From NCBI GenBank assembly GCA_947069175.1, contig CAMTDV010000027.1, forward strand, positions 44,343,369 to 44,407,368: a stretch of DNA of 64,000 nucleotides, written 5' to 3'. This DNA is from Scalesia atractyloides. Its lineage: Eukaryota > Streptophyta > Magnoliopsida > Asterales > Asteraceae. Shown one piece after another: positions 35,005 to 47,350 of the stretch. Position 1 is the stretch's first letter, and each line of letters begins with the position of its first letter. A model generated the notes under the pieces. It was not told the DNA's origin and made no database searches. It saw only the letters and a list, made by a program, of their open reading frames with translations. The translations under genes and the position numbers were made by a program.

Positions 35005-38000
35005 TTAACACAGCACAGCGGAAGTCTTGGAGTTTAAAATACTATTACAAACCAAAATGTTCAAAGTTTGAAATAATATACAGACGGTTTGTAACAAAAG
35101 ATCCACAGGCGGATCGTAAAATATAAAAAAGATGAACATCATACTTTAGGCAAATCTAAGGATTTGCAAGATCCTCTTATATCAATACCAAGCAGCTTCC
35201 AGCCTATTTCGTATTGTACCTGCAACTTAGTCTTTTGAAAATACGTCCGCTTTCGCTGGTAAATACAATTAACTAACTCGTTTTGAAAACATTTCAAAAA
35301 TTGATTTAAGTGCATAGGGCACATAAAATTTTTTATAACTTTGGAAAGTTAAGTTTTTAGCCTTGTATACAGATTCAAATGTTTATCAATACATATGGGG
35401 CCTAGTATAGAAACCGAGACATGATTAACTGACACACCACTTATGAACCCACGAAGGAGTTATCCCCAACTTGTGGGTAAAAATATTTTAGCATTCGCAT
35501 CTGTCAGGTGTATGCCTACACCCCGTGCTTCGGTCGTGGCCATTAGTAACTTAAATGAGCATAGGATATCCAGGACATGGTCGTTAACCCCCAATGTTTA
35601 ATTTATCAAACAAAACTGATCAAAACGGAATATGCGGATTTACTACCCACAATCCGGCATTCGATTGATCTCATTTCCGACCAAGTGGTAATCATTTATC
35701 GTAACCCAAGCCGTATAGGGAAAATAAGTCAAGAGTATTTATCTGAGCTTGTACTTGTCTTTAAAAGCAAAGTTTATATTAACTCAGCCGTTTAATCAAT
35801 TAGATAAGTGCAGATAGCATTTACTGGAAGGCTTTAGTCTGGAATAATGGCATAAGCTAACCAATTAGAATGCTAACAGTCCTATTTAAGTCATAGACTT
35901 AGACCGACTAGCTTAAAGGATCAAAAAGGTACGATACGCTAGATTAAGCGATGACGGAATAGAATGTAGTTTAAACCCAACAAGCACTAAGGCTTGTATA
36001 ATATGGGTAAACAATTAACATTCTGGAATTTGAGATTAAAATGATATGGTTAACCCGTTTCGGTTAATTTTCGTAAACTAGTTACATATACTTAACCGTA
36101 TGCATATAAGCGATATCGGGTAACCGGGTTGGTTATGAACAAGTTCTATATGTCTTTATACTTTAAATAAGTTGTAATATCAGTAGGATATCAACTTATA
36201 TGCCCGTTTAAATTTTTAGAACGAAATTATGCCTTATAAGGCGTTTCGGTTATTTATATGACGTAAAAAGGAACTTGCATATATATTCTGATGTTATGAC
36301 CATAAAAATTTTAGAAAATACTTAATTGGTGATGTATTATCAGTAAAATATCACACATAAGTGTGGTTTATGGTTTAGGACCAAACTATGCGCCGAAAGG
36401 GCAATTTGGTCTTTTAAAAATATAATTTACGATAATATATTAAAACTCAGTTTATGATGAGAATAATAACATCATAATATGCTAATTATATTAACATATC
36501 AGTAGATAATTCATTGCAAATTCGTTGTTGATTAAAACCTTGTTTTATGTAAAAGGGCATTTTGGTCGAAGTTTGACATATTAGCGGAACTTGTGCATAA
36601 ACTTAGATTATGATTATGATCATGTATTATAACCTCATAGGGTTATGCTATACTATATTACGATCATAATTCAACCATAAGTCAGTAGCAAACTAATTTA
36701 AGTCGGGTGAGAATTGAAAGTCAAAGAAGAAGTCAAACTTCCTGACTTTTGTTTGCGAATCGACTCTAGGACTGAAATTGACGGATCGAACATGTTCCCA
36801 CATGTTCTAATAATTATTATCAGCATGTTTAAGTGTCAAAAACATATTTATAACATGTATACACTCAGATTATAATATTTATTAAATCTGACCCAGTTAA
36901 CTTTTTAAAATTTTAAAACATAAACTTTGACCCGTCAATTGACCTAGTAAACGTGATTCCTAGGCGGTGCCTTTTTAAGGGATTAATGCGTACCTAATTA
37001 CAATCAATTAGCCATGTTCATTTTGAACAATGGCTAGACCATAATGGTCTTAATTGAAAGTCAAGGCATTTGTCGAAAATGCTTGACTTTTGGCTATTGA
37101 AAGCCTATAAAAAGAAAGGAGCAGAGATGGAACACTTACAAGTGATCCAAGAGAAGTTTAGAACTCAAAGGGATTCTCTTAAATGACAAGGAACTTCCAA
37201 GAGTGTAATAAGAGAGGAGAAGAGGAGATGAGCAAAGAATGAGTGAACTTAGTGGGCTATTTATAGTGCAAGGAGGTGTAAGAAGATGAAGCTAGGTGTT
37301 AGAGGTGTTGTAGGATCAATACAAGTGTCTAGAATGGTGTCAGGAGCTGCAAGAGTGTGGCAATTAGCAGGCTAGGTGGCATCTTGACAGAATTTAGAGT
37401 TTTGACACATTTAGTCCCTCAAAAATAGTTTTATGAATTGTCATGAATTGTCCCTTGACTTATATTCAATGACATATGACACAATTTAGTTCTTTTTGTT
37501 CAACACGTGATGTGTTGAAGAAGAGTGTGAATAACCGAATGTTAACGAGTGCCACACTAGGTGCTTTTATGATCTATACGTAGTTACTAGCTTAGAATAT
37601 GATAAATACGAATCCTTATAATTTTATAGGCTAAATTACTTAAATTAGTAAAGTTAAAGGTTTGGTAATAATGTGGAACACTCAAGGTTGGTGAATCAAA
37701 AGATATCATCTCAACCAAAAGACGTTCGGGTCAAGAGGTGACTTGATTAAGTAAGAAATACGAAAATAATGAAGTCTAGGGGCCTCCGGGTCATTTGTTG
37801 AAAGTTAAAACAATGAAAGAAAAAGGTTTCTGACCCTCTTCATAGGATATGGTCACCAGACCGTAGCTTACGATCGATATAAAAACAATTCAGCATGTAA
37901 GGACCGTAGCTTATGGTCCTTGACCATAGGTTACGGTCAGGCTTAATTTTCTGATTCAGCAAAGCCGAACCGTAGCTTACGGTTTGGGACCATAGCTTAC

Positions 38001-38132
38001 GGCCCAGTATGTGAAATTTTTGTAAATTTGATACGTTTGGTCTAGTGGAGCGTTAAATTTAAATGTGGCTTCATCCGAGGGTGTGAACACATGTCGGTAT
38101 ATTACCGGACGCGAAAATTTCGAGGTGTTACA
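35005..38132 (-). mobile_element. Solo LTR H, about 3.1 kb, Tekay-like
   Basis: The block has no coding frame. On the - strand it starts TGTAACACCTCG and ends near TTCCGCTGTGCTGTG; flanks are ttgaa and ttgac (4 of 5). It separates two adjoining parts of the env-like ORF of A: residues MEIPLV lie on one side and YDDINL on the other. A TATAAATA box on the - strand at about 37257-37265 is followed by a CT-rich leader. Length is the same as the E LTRs, but the sequence is different. No PBS or internal domain is present, hence solo LTR. The exact inner end is uncertain. Confidence 0.65.
37859..38004. repeat. Five imperfect ACCGTAGCTTACGGT palindromes in H
   Basis: Units of 17 bp at 37859, 37902, 37922, 37969 and 37988. 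The fourth is a perfect 7-bp inverted repeat around GCT; the others have one mismatch or wobble. They lie upstream of the H TATA box. Confidence 0.85.
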
Positions 38133-39595
38133 TTCAACAAGAGGAATCTCCATGTTATCTGACCCAAATGCCCATTTGTCTTGGTACTGGGGACTTCCAA
38201 CTGAAGTCTTATGGATGTAACCACTGTCCAACTGAAACACTATTATATCATCAGTTGTAGTGGCTGCTTCACTTAAATCACCACCAAGAGTTACTTGTAA
38301 CTCATGGGGTGTAACCTCTCAGTTATTTCTAGGTTAGCAACGAGATTTAACTCAGACTCAGTCACATGTAAAGATGAACTCTCATGAATATGTGCTGAGA
38401 GGAACTGATTTGTGTCTGAGTTATCTCAATTGCACGAAATAGAGGTATGATAGTAGGTGGAATTGAGGGTGATGGTTGTGGAGTAAAAAGAGAATGTTAG
38501 GGAGATGGGCTCAAAAACAAATTCAATTGAATCATCTGCTTCATAATGTGAGATCCCTGTGCTTACAACATGTTCCTTTTGTGAGAAAGCAGGAGGAGTT
38601 TGGCTTTTAAGTGGAGATCTTTCCAAATGTTGTGAGGAAGTAACAACAGTGGTTTCAAGTAGCTTTTGTGCTACCACAAGGTTATCCTCAGGGATCTCAT
38701 CTTCCAGAGGTGCCTTTTTATGAATTTTGGTTTTGGTGGGCTTTTTAGATTTGGATGGTTTCTTTTTGGATTTTTTTGGTGTGCGTTTCATAACACCGGT
38801 AGTGGTGTCATGATCACCAGGAGCAGTAGGCTCAAGTAACAGAGGTTTGAGCTTGTGATGTGGACTCATCCAAAATTTTCTCATCTCCCTTTGCTTTTGT
38901 TCTAGTAAAAGTTTCAGTTGTAATACTCTTCATCTCAAAAACAACACCTTGTTTAAAATCTTTCTCTAGAAGTTTTTTTGTAGATAATAGCTCAAAAGTC
39001 TAGGATACAGAAGAAAAGCTTTATTTTTTGTTATATTATTATAGTTTGCCACCAAGTCTATAAACAACACCTAGGATATATTGAAATCAAATTTTGTCAA
39101 AATAGCATATCCTAGAAATAGAATATTTTGTGGAATCTCATTAAATGAGGTGGTCTTTACTGAAAGACATGTGAGCAAAGTATGGAAAAAATATCTCATT
39201 TCAGCAGGAAAGTTTTGTTTAAAAATGGTAACACTAGTTAACTGACCCTCATACCCACGTTCTATGAACTCAGCATGTAATTCCTGCTTTCCAAAAGAAG
39301 TTTTACCTTCTAGGTCATTTAGATCAAAAGTTTTCGAAATTGAGGATGGGGAAATTTGGACAAGGGTTTCTCCGACCTTGGAAGTGATAGCATATGGCTT
39401 CTTCTTTTGAGATTCAACATTAGCATTTGCACAAAACTGTCAGAGTGTATCCACATAGATTGGTGCATTTGCAACCATGATGTCTTTTTATTTTGTTGAT
39501 GTGGGAACATCAATTATTGAACGGAATGAAGTATTAGTTTCGGTTTTCTCGAAAATGGGGAGGTAGTTGTGTGGGAGTTCGATGTTGAGAGCCAT
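38133..39595 (-). pseudogene. Element A env-like ORF, N-terminal part
   Basis: ATG at 39595 opens MALNIELPHNYLPIFEKTE. It continues past two stops with VANAPIYVDTL, AITSKVGETLVQISPSSIS and GYEGQLTSVTIFKQNFP. A Lys/Ser-rich region follows (38426-38884, TPKKSKKKPSKSKKPTKTK), then MFQLDSGYIHKTSVGSPQYQ up to the H insertion. I recognise the N-terminal block from SIRE-like third ORFs in composite genomes; what the protein does is not known. There is no clear signal peptide in this copy. Confidence 0.7.
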
Positions 39596-39769
39596 GATCG
39601 AATATGGAAGCGAGGAGTAATGAAGAAGATGAGAGTAATGAAAACCGCTTTAGAGAATTTTGAATTCGAGATAGCAAGTGAAAACTCTGTTGGATAGAAC
39701 AGTGATATATAAAGGGAAAAAGTGAATGCTAACGTGGCAGTGGTTTCAAAGATCTGATGGCTAATCATT

Positions 39770-40130
39770 TGTCCACGTGTAACCTTTGATGGATAATGGA
39801 TGACAGTTGTTAGGGAAACCGCTGCTGAGAACCAGCAGTGGATGAGAACAGGGGTTATGAGTAGTGGTGATTTTACTCTATCAGAGGATAGATATCAGTG
39901 GAGCAAAACAGTGGTTTAGCCCAAACAGTGGATGGGAACAGTGGAGAGGATAACAGAGGTTACATTTAGCAGTGGATAGACATTTAAACCAAACAGAAGT
40001 TTAGAAACAGTGGTTTAAAACAGACTTTTGGGAGTATTGAAATTTTCAATTTTAGCTATTTTTAAGGATGGAGTTTTGATTCTCTGAAAATATTTTAATG
40101 CTTTTTATTCATGGAAAACAAAAATTTTGC
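39770..40130. other. Element A spacer between RNase H and env-like ORF with ACAGTGG words
   Basis: Noncoding. The word CAGTGG, usually as AACAGTGG or AGCAGTGG, appears about ten times between 39830 and 40020 on the + strand. Confidence 0.7.
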
Positions 40131-40132
40131 TT

Positions 40133-40520
40133 TTAATCCATGTTAAGCATGCCAATTCTAGAGCTCAAGCTTTCAAAAGTAGATGTATCTAAAGCCTTTA
40201 TTAGAACATCTACTAGCTGATCCTTAGTTGGAACACGATGTAAAGAAATCAAACCTTTTTCATAGCAATCCCTCACAAAGTGATGTCTGATGTCAATGTG
40301 CTTGGTTGTTGAATGGGAAACTAGATTTTTAATGATGTTTTCAGCTGCTTGACTATCCAACATGAGATGAGTCTTTAGAATAGTCACACCAAAATCCAGC
40401 AATTGATTTTGAAGCCATAGGAGTTGAGTAGTGCAACTTGGAGCAGCAATATACTAAGCCTCAACTGTGGATGTTGAAACTACAGCTCGCTTTTTTCTTT
40501 GCCAAGAAACTAAGCAATTG
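40133..40520 (-). pseudogene. Element A RNase H
   Basis: The frame 40133-40402 reads MLDSQAAENIIKN and HIDIRHHFVRDCYEKGLISL, the end of copia RNase H. The centre (near 40450-40500) is readable with stops. The first part runs out of the RT frame at 40522. Confidence 0.85.
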
Positions 40521-40521
40521 C

Positions 40522-41550
40522 CTAGAAATTGACAACCTCCTGAAGTTGACTTCCTTGTGGCATGGCATCCAGCAAAATCACATCTGAGTAGCCTGAAAGC
40601 TCAATATTCCCATTAGCAGGATACCAGATACCATGTGTGGGAGCACCTTTTATGTATCTGGATATACTTTTCACAGCAATAAGATTTGACTTCCTAGGTG
40701 CTGACTGGGATCTAGCACAGACACATGTAGCAAACACGATATCTGGCCTAGATGCAGTTAGGTACAATAATGACCCAATCATACTTCTACAAAGAGTTTG
40801 ATCAACCAAGTCATCTTTATCATCAATAGTGATCAGCTTAGATGTAGCCATAGGTGTACTACATGGTTTGCAATCATTCATATCAAATTTGGTAAGTAGT
40901 TTTTTGACATACTTACTTTGATGAATGAAATTACCATTTTGCAATTGCTTAACTTGAAGACCAAGAAAGCATTGGAGTTCACCCATAGCACTCATTTCAA
41001 ACTCTTCTGTCATGAGTTCTCTGAACTCTTCACACATACCATTGCATGGGGATCCAAAAATGATGTCATCCACATAAAATTGGACAAGCATCAAATCCTT
41101 TTCTCTCCATTTTAAAAACAAAGTTTTATCAATTTTACCTCTTGTAAAGCCTATAGATAAGAGAAAGGAAAGAGTTTCATACAAGGATCTAGGTGCTTGT
41201 TTCAAGCCATATAAAGCTTTGTTTAGCATGTAAACATGATCTAGATAAAAAGTATCTTCAAAACCATGGGGTTGGCATACACATACCTTTTCCTTGATCT
41301 TACCATATAAGAATGCACACTTGATATCCATTTGATACACCTTGATGTTGTGGTTGGAAGCAAAGGCTAAAAATAGTCTAATGGCCTCCAGTCTTGCAAC
41401 AGGAGCAAAATTTTCATCATAATCAATGCCTTCTTCTTGTCTATAGCCTTGAACCACAAACCTAGCTTTATTTTTGACAACAATGCCCCTTTCATCTGTT
41501 TTGTTCTTGAAGATCCATTTTGTGCCTATGGGACATACATCCTGAGGCAA
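40522..41550 (-). pseudogene. Element A reverse transcriptase
   Basis: A 342-codon frame covers the RT: GTKWIFKNKTDERGIVVKNK, ARFVVQGYRQEEGIDYDENF, YQMDIKCAFLYGKIKEKV, ALYGLKQAPRSLYE, YVDD in LVQFYVDDIIFGS, LGLQVKQLQNGNFIHQSKY and MIGSLLYLTASRPDIVFA. It ends with the RNase H start (GNIELSGYSDVI). Ser replaces the usual Trp after QAPR. This frame is the longest intact part of A. Confidence 0.93.
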
Positions 41551-41799
41551 TGGTACAAGTTCCCATACTTGTTATCTTCTGAACTATAGGAGCTCTTCTT
41601 GCATGGCCTCTACCCAACTGTTGCCTCTTGGTACTTGACAGGTTGTGTGAGTGATAGAAAACCAGCAAAAAGACAAATGTTTTGGTATTGACTTCTTATG
41701 AGAACCCCTTCATTGATGTTGCCAATGATTTGGTCAAATGAATGGTTTTTAAGGTAGATTAGATCTCCTTTGTATGGAATGATGGCATTTTGAGGTGAA

Positions 41800-43283
41800 G
41801 GCTACAAACGGGAATCATCTGACCTAACATCTGTTGGCAATTTTGAAGAGCCAAAATCTGTTTGGAATGGAGCTGGAGGTATAGGTGGAATGGGGGTACA
41901 GATAGGTTGATTTTTGTTCACAGAAAATGGACTTTTGTCAACAGAGGTTTGATTAGATGAGCTAGCAGAGGTTTGGGGATCAACAACTGTTGACCCAGCA
42001 GTGGCAGAGTTTTCACATTTATTAGTAACATCTGTTTCTCTGGTGGATGAAATGACTTTATATTGTGGAATTACAATGTCATATCCATAATCTTGATGTG
42101 AAGACTGTGGTGTCCCTGCATTGTTAGTCTTGATATACACATCTTCACATGTAAATTTATCTAAATCAAACAGTTCAGCAAGATTTGCTGGGATTTTTAA
42201 TGAAGAAAGTTCATTGAACTTTACATTTAAGGTCTCTTCCATAAACCTAGTCCTTAAATTAAAGTCTATGTAGGCTTTAGCAGTGGTTGAGTATCCCAGA
42301 AAATAACCATAATCTACTTTGGCTGCAAATTTTGAAATTGAATCTTTTAAGTTTAAAATGAAACATGGGCAGTCAAAGATTTTCAAATATGAGATCAGGA
42401 GGTTTAATTTTGTATAGAATTTCATAGGCAATCTTTTGATGTCTGGGTTGATCAAAACTCTGTTATGTACATAGCAAGTAATGTTTACAGCCTCTGCCCA
42501 AAAAGACAAGGGTAAACCTGAGTCTGCAAGCATTGTTCTAGCAGCTTCAATTAAAGTTCTATTTTTCCTTTCAACCACCTCATTTTATTTTGGTGTCCTT
42601 GGGATGCTGTATTGCCTAACAATCCCTTTTGACACACAAAGATCATCCAACTCCTTATTTTTACACTCTGTCCCATTGTCACTCCTAAAGACTTTTAATG
42701 GCATGTCAAATTGCTTTTCAACTTGTTTTACAAAATTTTGCAAAATACCTGCAGTCTCATCTTTGGAGTGCATGAAGTAGGTCCATGTAAACCTTGAAAA
42801 ATCATCAACTATGACAAGAAAGTATCTCTTCCTTTTAAGACTCATGATTTTTACAGGGCCAAACAAGTCCATATGTAGCAATTGCTGACACTGACTTGTT
42901 TTGGACTCCTCAATTGATTTGTATGAACTTTTATGTTGTTTACCTTTTAAACAGGAAACACAATGTTCATCACAAGTGAATTGTTTTGATGGAAGACCTC
43001 TTACAAGACCTTGTTTGGAGAGTGTAGTGATAGTTTTAAGATTTGTGTTACCAAGTCTTCTATGCCATAGTATTGTCTCTTTGTTAGAAGCAATTGAGAA
43101 TAGACATGCATTGGACATTGGATTATCTTTCAACATATCAACTACATACATATTGCCACTCTTGTGAGCAACAAGTTGTGCTTTGCTCTCAGCTATGATT
43201 TGATCAATCTTTTGAACCACTTCTGGCCCAACAATCTGACAACTTTTCTTAGTGAAGAATGACCCATAGCCTTTGTCACTCAT
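41800..43283 (-). pseudogene. Element A integrase and linker
   Basis: Frame 42585-43283 has the zinc module (LWHRRLGNTNLKTI, HCVSCLKGKQHKSS) and catalytic Asp residues in LLHMDLFGPV and VFRSDNGTECKN. A stop near 42583 separates it from 41802-42578, which begins VERKNRTLIEAARTMLADSG with the catalytic Glu. That frame ends in a Ser/Pro-rich linker containing TSASSSNQTSVDKSP. Cys replaces the usual Phe after GTE. Confidence 0.9.
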
Positions 43284-43538
43284 TTAAGATACACTAAGAA
43301 GATTAAATTTCAGATTGTCAATAAGATTGACATGTTCAAACGTGAGTTTCCCAACCTGTACTGTCCCTGACCCTAACACCTTTCCTTTTGGATTGTTACC
43401 AAAGGATATATCACCCCCTCTATGTGCCATGAAATCTTTGAGCAGGGATCTACATCCTGTCATGTGTCTGGAGCCTCCACTACCTACATACCATAAACTA
43501 TCAAGGCAAGTAGAAGCTCCTTGCACATTAGTAAACAA
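43284..43538 (-). pseudogene. Element A protease, catalytic Asp replaced by Gly
   Basis: The active-site region reads WYVGSGGSRHMTG where copia proteases have Asp before Ser-Gly; the codon is GGT (Asp would need GAT). The flanking sequence (GGDISFGNNPKGKVLGSGTV) is normal. The copy cannot mature its own polyprotein. Confidence 0.85.
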
Positions 43539-43837
43539 TTAGTTTAGGTGAGTTTTCAAAGCCATCCTGGCTTTGGATATGGTCATAGACATTCCAGCCT
43601 CAAGTCTAGGAATATGGTCAGTGTTTTGAATAGATTTTGATAATATCTGTTGTGGACCATTTCCTATCAATTGATCATAACCATGAGGATGCCTATTAAA
43701 TCTTGGTTTAGATAGTCTTTTGTAGACCTCATAGCCAAGTGGTACACTCTTGCAAGCAGGTTAGCCATATCTCCTTGGAAATTTATTAGCTGGTGGTGCA
43801 TCTGTTACCTGGACCTTTCTGGGAGGAGAGGTTGTAT

Positions 43838-44268
43838 TCATATGTTTGGTAACAAATGTTTGGACAGGAACAAAAGTATGTCTGGTCTTTTCATTTCTTG
43901 AACTCTCAAGTGTTTTAGATTTATACTCATTTCTTTTGAAATCAAAAATTTTGAGATAAACACACTCTTGAGTTTTGTGGTTTGATCTGCCACAAATGAT
44001 GCAATTTGGTGAATCAATGACACAATTGTTTTGTTTATATCATAAGAATTTAGAAGGAAACAATTTTTAGTGACATGATTCTTCTTTTCACAAAAATCAC
44101 AAAACAAGTTTGATATTTTCTCTCTTTTCTTCCTTTTTTCTGTCTTTTTCTAAGCAGATGTTGTAACATGTGCTGGAAGATCGATGTTGTAACATCTGCT
44201 GGAAGATCTTTTAAGGGAATGATCTTGACTTGTGGTGCCTTTACACCTTCAATGGTTGAAAAATCCAT
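43838..44268 (-). pseudogene. Element A gag second zinc knuckle
   Basis: Frame 43838-44107 starts FCDFCEKKNHVTKNCF, a perfect CX2CX4HX4C knuckle. The overlapping frame 44050-44268 covers the preceding linker. Confidence 0.75.
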
Positions 44269-44301
44269 TGGCTTAAAGTTGTTAAGAATGTCACACTCAT
44301 C

Positions 44302-45203
44302 TTACCAGATAGGTTTGAATTGATATTTTTCAATTTCTTCAAAAGTTGAGGATCCTACTGGTCTTTCTAAAAAAAATTTCTTACCATTTGGTTCAGTGAC
44401 TTTAATTTCTTGACCAGCCAAGTTTTTTGGAATAATTTCAACCAACTCACAATCATTTACAGAAGTGTTTTGAGAAACTTGGTCATGTTTTCTAAAACCT
44501 ACACCAAATTTTACATTCCTTTTGATTTGTGATTCTAACATAATCTCATAACCTTTACATGATTCTACCCACTTTTCACAAGTAATTTGGGTAGATTCAA
44601 GATCATTTTTACAACTGTGATATTTTTCTATCATAGCTTGGAGTTGATCCTTGGTTATGTTGGACTTATGTTTGAGACTACTGATTTCAGATTCTTTTTC
44701 AAACAGTTTTGACTTTAACTCTTTTTCAAGTTTTTCAAACTGAATTTCATTATCTAAAATTTTGTTTCTAAGGTTTTCATTGACCTCTTTTATGTTAACA
44801 AAAGCAATAATGCATTTATCTGAACATAAGTCTTTAAGGACCTGAGATGATACCTTAGCAGCAGCCATCATGGTACAATCACATTCACCTTCACAAATAG
44901 GTCTGACACTGAGATCACAGTTTCTTCACCAACCTTCTCTTCTGAAACATCTGCCACAACATTATCACAACCATCATTAGAATTTAACATTATTTCCTCA
45001 TACTCATCCTCTTCAATTATAGTGTCTAGTGCCATGAAACAAAAATCATCATGTTTCTTTTCAGTATTAGCAACTAGAGCAAAATTCTCATCAATCAATT
45101 CTTCAGGTAAGCTACTCCAATCAACAAAACCTTGTGTAAAGAAGCTCTGTTGATTGGTCTCTGCAGGAGCAGAAGATTGTGTAACTTGTGGTGTAGGTTG
45201 CAC
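44302..45203 (-). pseudogene. Element A gag-pol coiled-coil linker
   Basis: Frames 44302-44871 and 44868-45203. The former has a long coiled coil (NENLRNKILDNEIQFEKLEK, ESEISSLKHKSNITKDQLQ). The latter is acidic (EEDEYEEIMLNSNDGCDN). Comparable to the linker of B. Confidence 0.7.
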
Positions 45204-45233
45204 TTGAACCTGAGGACTTGGGGCTTGAACATA

Positions 45234-45480
45234 CTATATTTGAGGAACAGTGGTTCGGACATATTGAACTGGAACAGTGGTTACAGGGTGTATAAAATGA
45301 GCAGTGTTTTTCATGTGAGGAGTAGGGGTATATTGGGAATAATGGACAGTGTTTTGTGTTTTTTGAGGTCTAAGACTTGGGTGTGTGATATTTGGACCAT
45401 TTGTTTGACTCCTACATTCCCTAGCAAAGTGACCTAACCCTAACACTTGTAGCATTTAATCTTTGACTTATCCAACCCAA
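45234..45480 (-). pseudogene. Element A gag first zinc knuckle, frameshifted
   Basis: CYKC is readable in one frame and LGHFARECRS in another, so a small indel near 45440 splits the knuckle. A Thr/Pro-rich tail follows (TPTPHMKNTAHF). Confidence 0.7.
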
Positions 45481-45483
45481 CTT

Positions 45484-46414
45484 TTAACCCTCCATGCAAC
45501 CCTGGAATTTTCTACTAGTTCTTTTATAGAACTTGCTGGTCCTAACACTTAGCAATGCCAGTTGGTGTAATATGTAAATTTCTTCTAAATTAGTTGGATC
45601 AAAAATGTTGAAGGTCTTTAAGTTCAAAGGATAAGTTGTCAGAAACTTGGTTTTCTCCATTTGCTGCAAAAGCAAAGTTGGGTGAGCAAGAATCAGAGTT
45701 GAAATTCTCACCAGATGTTATGTCAATAAAATGATCATAACTCTGTTTATTGCTACTACCAGATGTTTCTTCTTGACCAAAAAGTAATGTACTACCAAAA
45801 GAATAATCATCAGCTACTTTTCCTGACTCTTGTAACTTCTATTTCTAGTTAAGCTCTCTTTTATAAGTTAGAAGCCTATCATGAAGCTAAGTCAAACTCA
45901 TCTCTTTGAACCCAACAGCGGTTCTAGTTATAGAGACAATAGTGTCCCATTTTTCTAGTAGAGATCTTAGAAATCGACTATTCAAAGTGTAATTTGGATA
46001 TTTGACTTTTACAAGTTTTAACTCACTAATGAGACAACCAAACCTTTCAAATTGTTGAGTTAATGATTCTCCTTTAACATAACAAAATGTTGCATATTGT
46101 TGGTTCAAAACTTCTATGTTATTTTCAATACCCTCTTTAGTGCCACCAAATTGTTCTTTCAGAGCATCCCATAACTCCTTTGCATTGTTGTAGTGCAACA
46201 GGCCAGCATAGATATCATTAGGCAAAGCAGTTACCACGATACTAAATGCCTTTGCATCTAGCTCAATTTTCGGAAAATCTTGCTCGAAGTAATGTTCAGG
46301 ACTCTTTGGAACTTGAACTTTTGGGTCTTCGGCACTCGGTACCATCGGAACATATGGTCCGAAAATAACCGATTTCCAGCAACCCGTATTATGTTGTGCA
46401 AGTATGTGACTCAT
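45484..46414 (-). pseudogene. Element A gag core
   Basis: Frame 45887-46414 (175 codons) opens MSHILAQHNTGCWKSVIFGP. It contains ALPNDIYAGLLHYNNAKELW, LWDALKEQFGGTKEG and LTQQFERFGCLISELK, copia gag of the UBN2 type. Stops and frameshifts follow leftward to 45484. The ATG lies about 235 nt after the PBS. Confidence 0.88.
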
Positions 46415-46647
46415 CCGTCGTTTCCAGATATTATACTATGATCTGACAAGTATCGGTGTGTTTGTACATGGTGCAAGTGTTATGTGGATCTTGTGATTTT
46501 GAGACATTCTGATTGTTTACAAACATGTTTTGTTTAAAAACTTTGAACGTAAATGAACTTTTACTCTGTTTTCAATGCAAACGAATTAGAAGTGAGAGTT
46601 GACCAATTTATATCAAATTGATTGTTAAATCAAATTTGAATGACCAA

Positions 46648-46659
46648 GCTCTGATACCA
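46648..46659 (-). other. Element A primer binding site
   Basis: TGGTATCAGAGC on the - strand, two bases inside the LTR. Confidence 0.88.
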
Positions 46660-46661
46660 AT

Positions 46662-47350
46662 TGTTAGGATCTGAGTTTGAATTGTTGTGAAAGTTTAAAG
46701 ATGGACAGTAATGAATAAAGATAAATCAAAGATAAATACAGCGGAAACGTAAACTTTGATTTACAACAATTGGAAGAATGTTTTCATTGACATGTTTTTG
46801 TAATATTAATCACGTATGCATGCAAATTACAAACTTCCCCTTAGCCTAAGACCACTCTAATTTGTTAGTACAGAATGTGTGGAAGTAGTGATGGATAGAA
46901 CAATACAGACACTGTTCTATTTATAGTATATTACAAACCCCTGAGCATCTTTGGCTGACGTCACTATGGAAGTGACATTTAACAAACTAAACAAACTCTA
47001 AACACTGCTAGACCTAAACATTGTTACATTAAAATACAATATAAACTCTGATGATAACAACTGTTGAGATATCCTCTATTGGGCTTTATCCTTTGTTAGT
47101 CTTCAGCAGACTTTATCTTCATCAAAGGTTCTCATCAGCAGACCTTTGCTTCAACAGCCTTTAAGCTTCATCGGAGTTTCTCTCTAGCAGACTTTAGCTT
47201 CCAGCAGAGCTTTCTCTCTTAGCAGATCGTGTGAACAGTCTTTAAATATCAGCAGAGTTTAGAGCAGCAGATCTTTATTAGTGATCAGATGTTGTATATT
47301 GTTTTAGTTTTCAATCATCTGTTCTTTTATAGGGTTAAATAGATCCAACA
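46662..47350 (-). repeat. Element A 5' LTR (right copy)
   Basis: 689 bp partner of 4118-4804, rich in CAGCAGA words, ending ATCCAACA before the duplicated ctaac. Confidence 0.95.

Larger units (their letters stand above)
4118..47350 (-). mobile_element. SIRE-like Ty1/copia element A, enlarged by nested insertions
   Basis: Terminal LTRs at 4118-4804 and 46662-47350 begin TGTTAGGATC and end ATCCAACA (ATCCAATA on the left). The flanking target duplication is ctaat (4113-4117) and ctaac (47351-47355). On the - strand the PBS TGGTATCAGAGC follows the right LTR and a purine tract precedes the left one. Domain order on the - strand is gag, protease, integrase, RT, RNase H and an env-like ORF, as in the SIRE/Maximus lineage. 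LTRs differ at roughly 6% of sites by eye. After removing C with B and E, and removing H, the element is about 12 kb. Protease has lost its Asp and most domains carry frameshifts. Confidence 0.92.

Noticed and set aside
35577..35795. 72-codon ORF in solo LTR H
   Set aside because: Isolated, on the strand opposite to the LTR, no domain.
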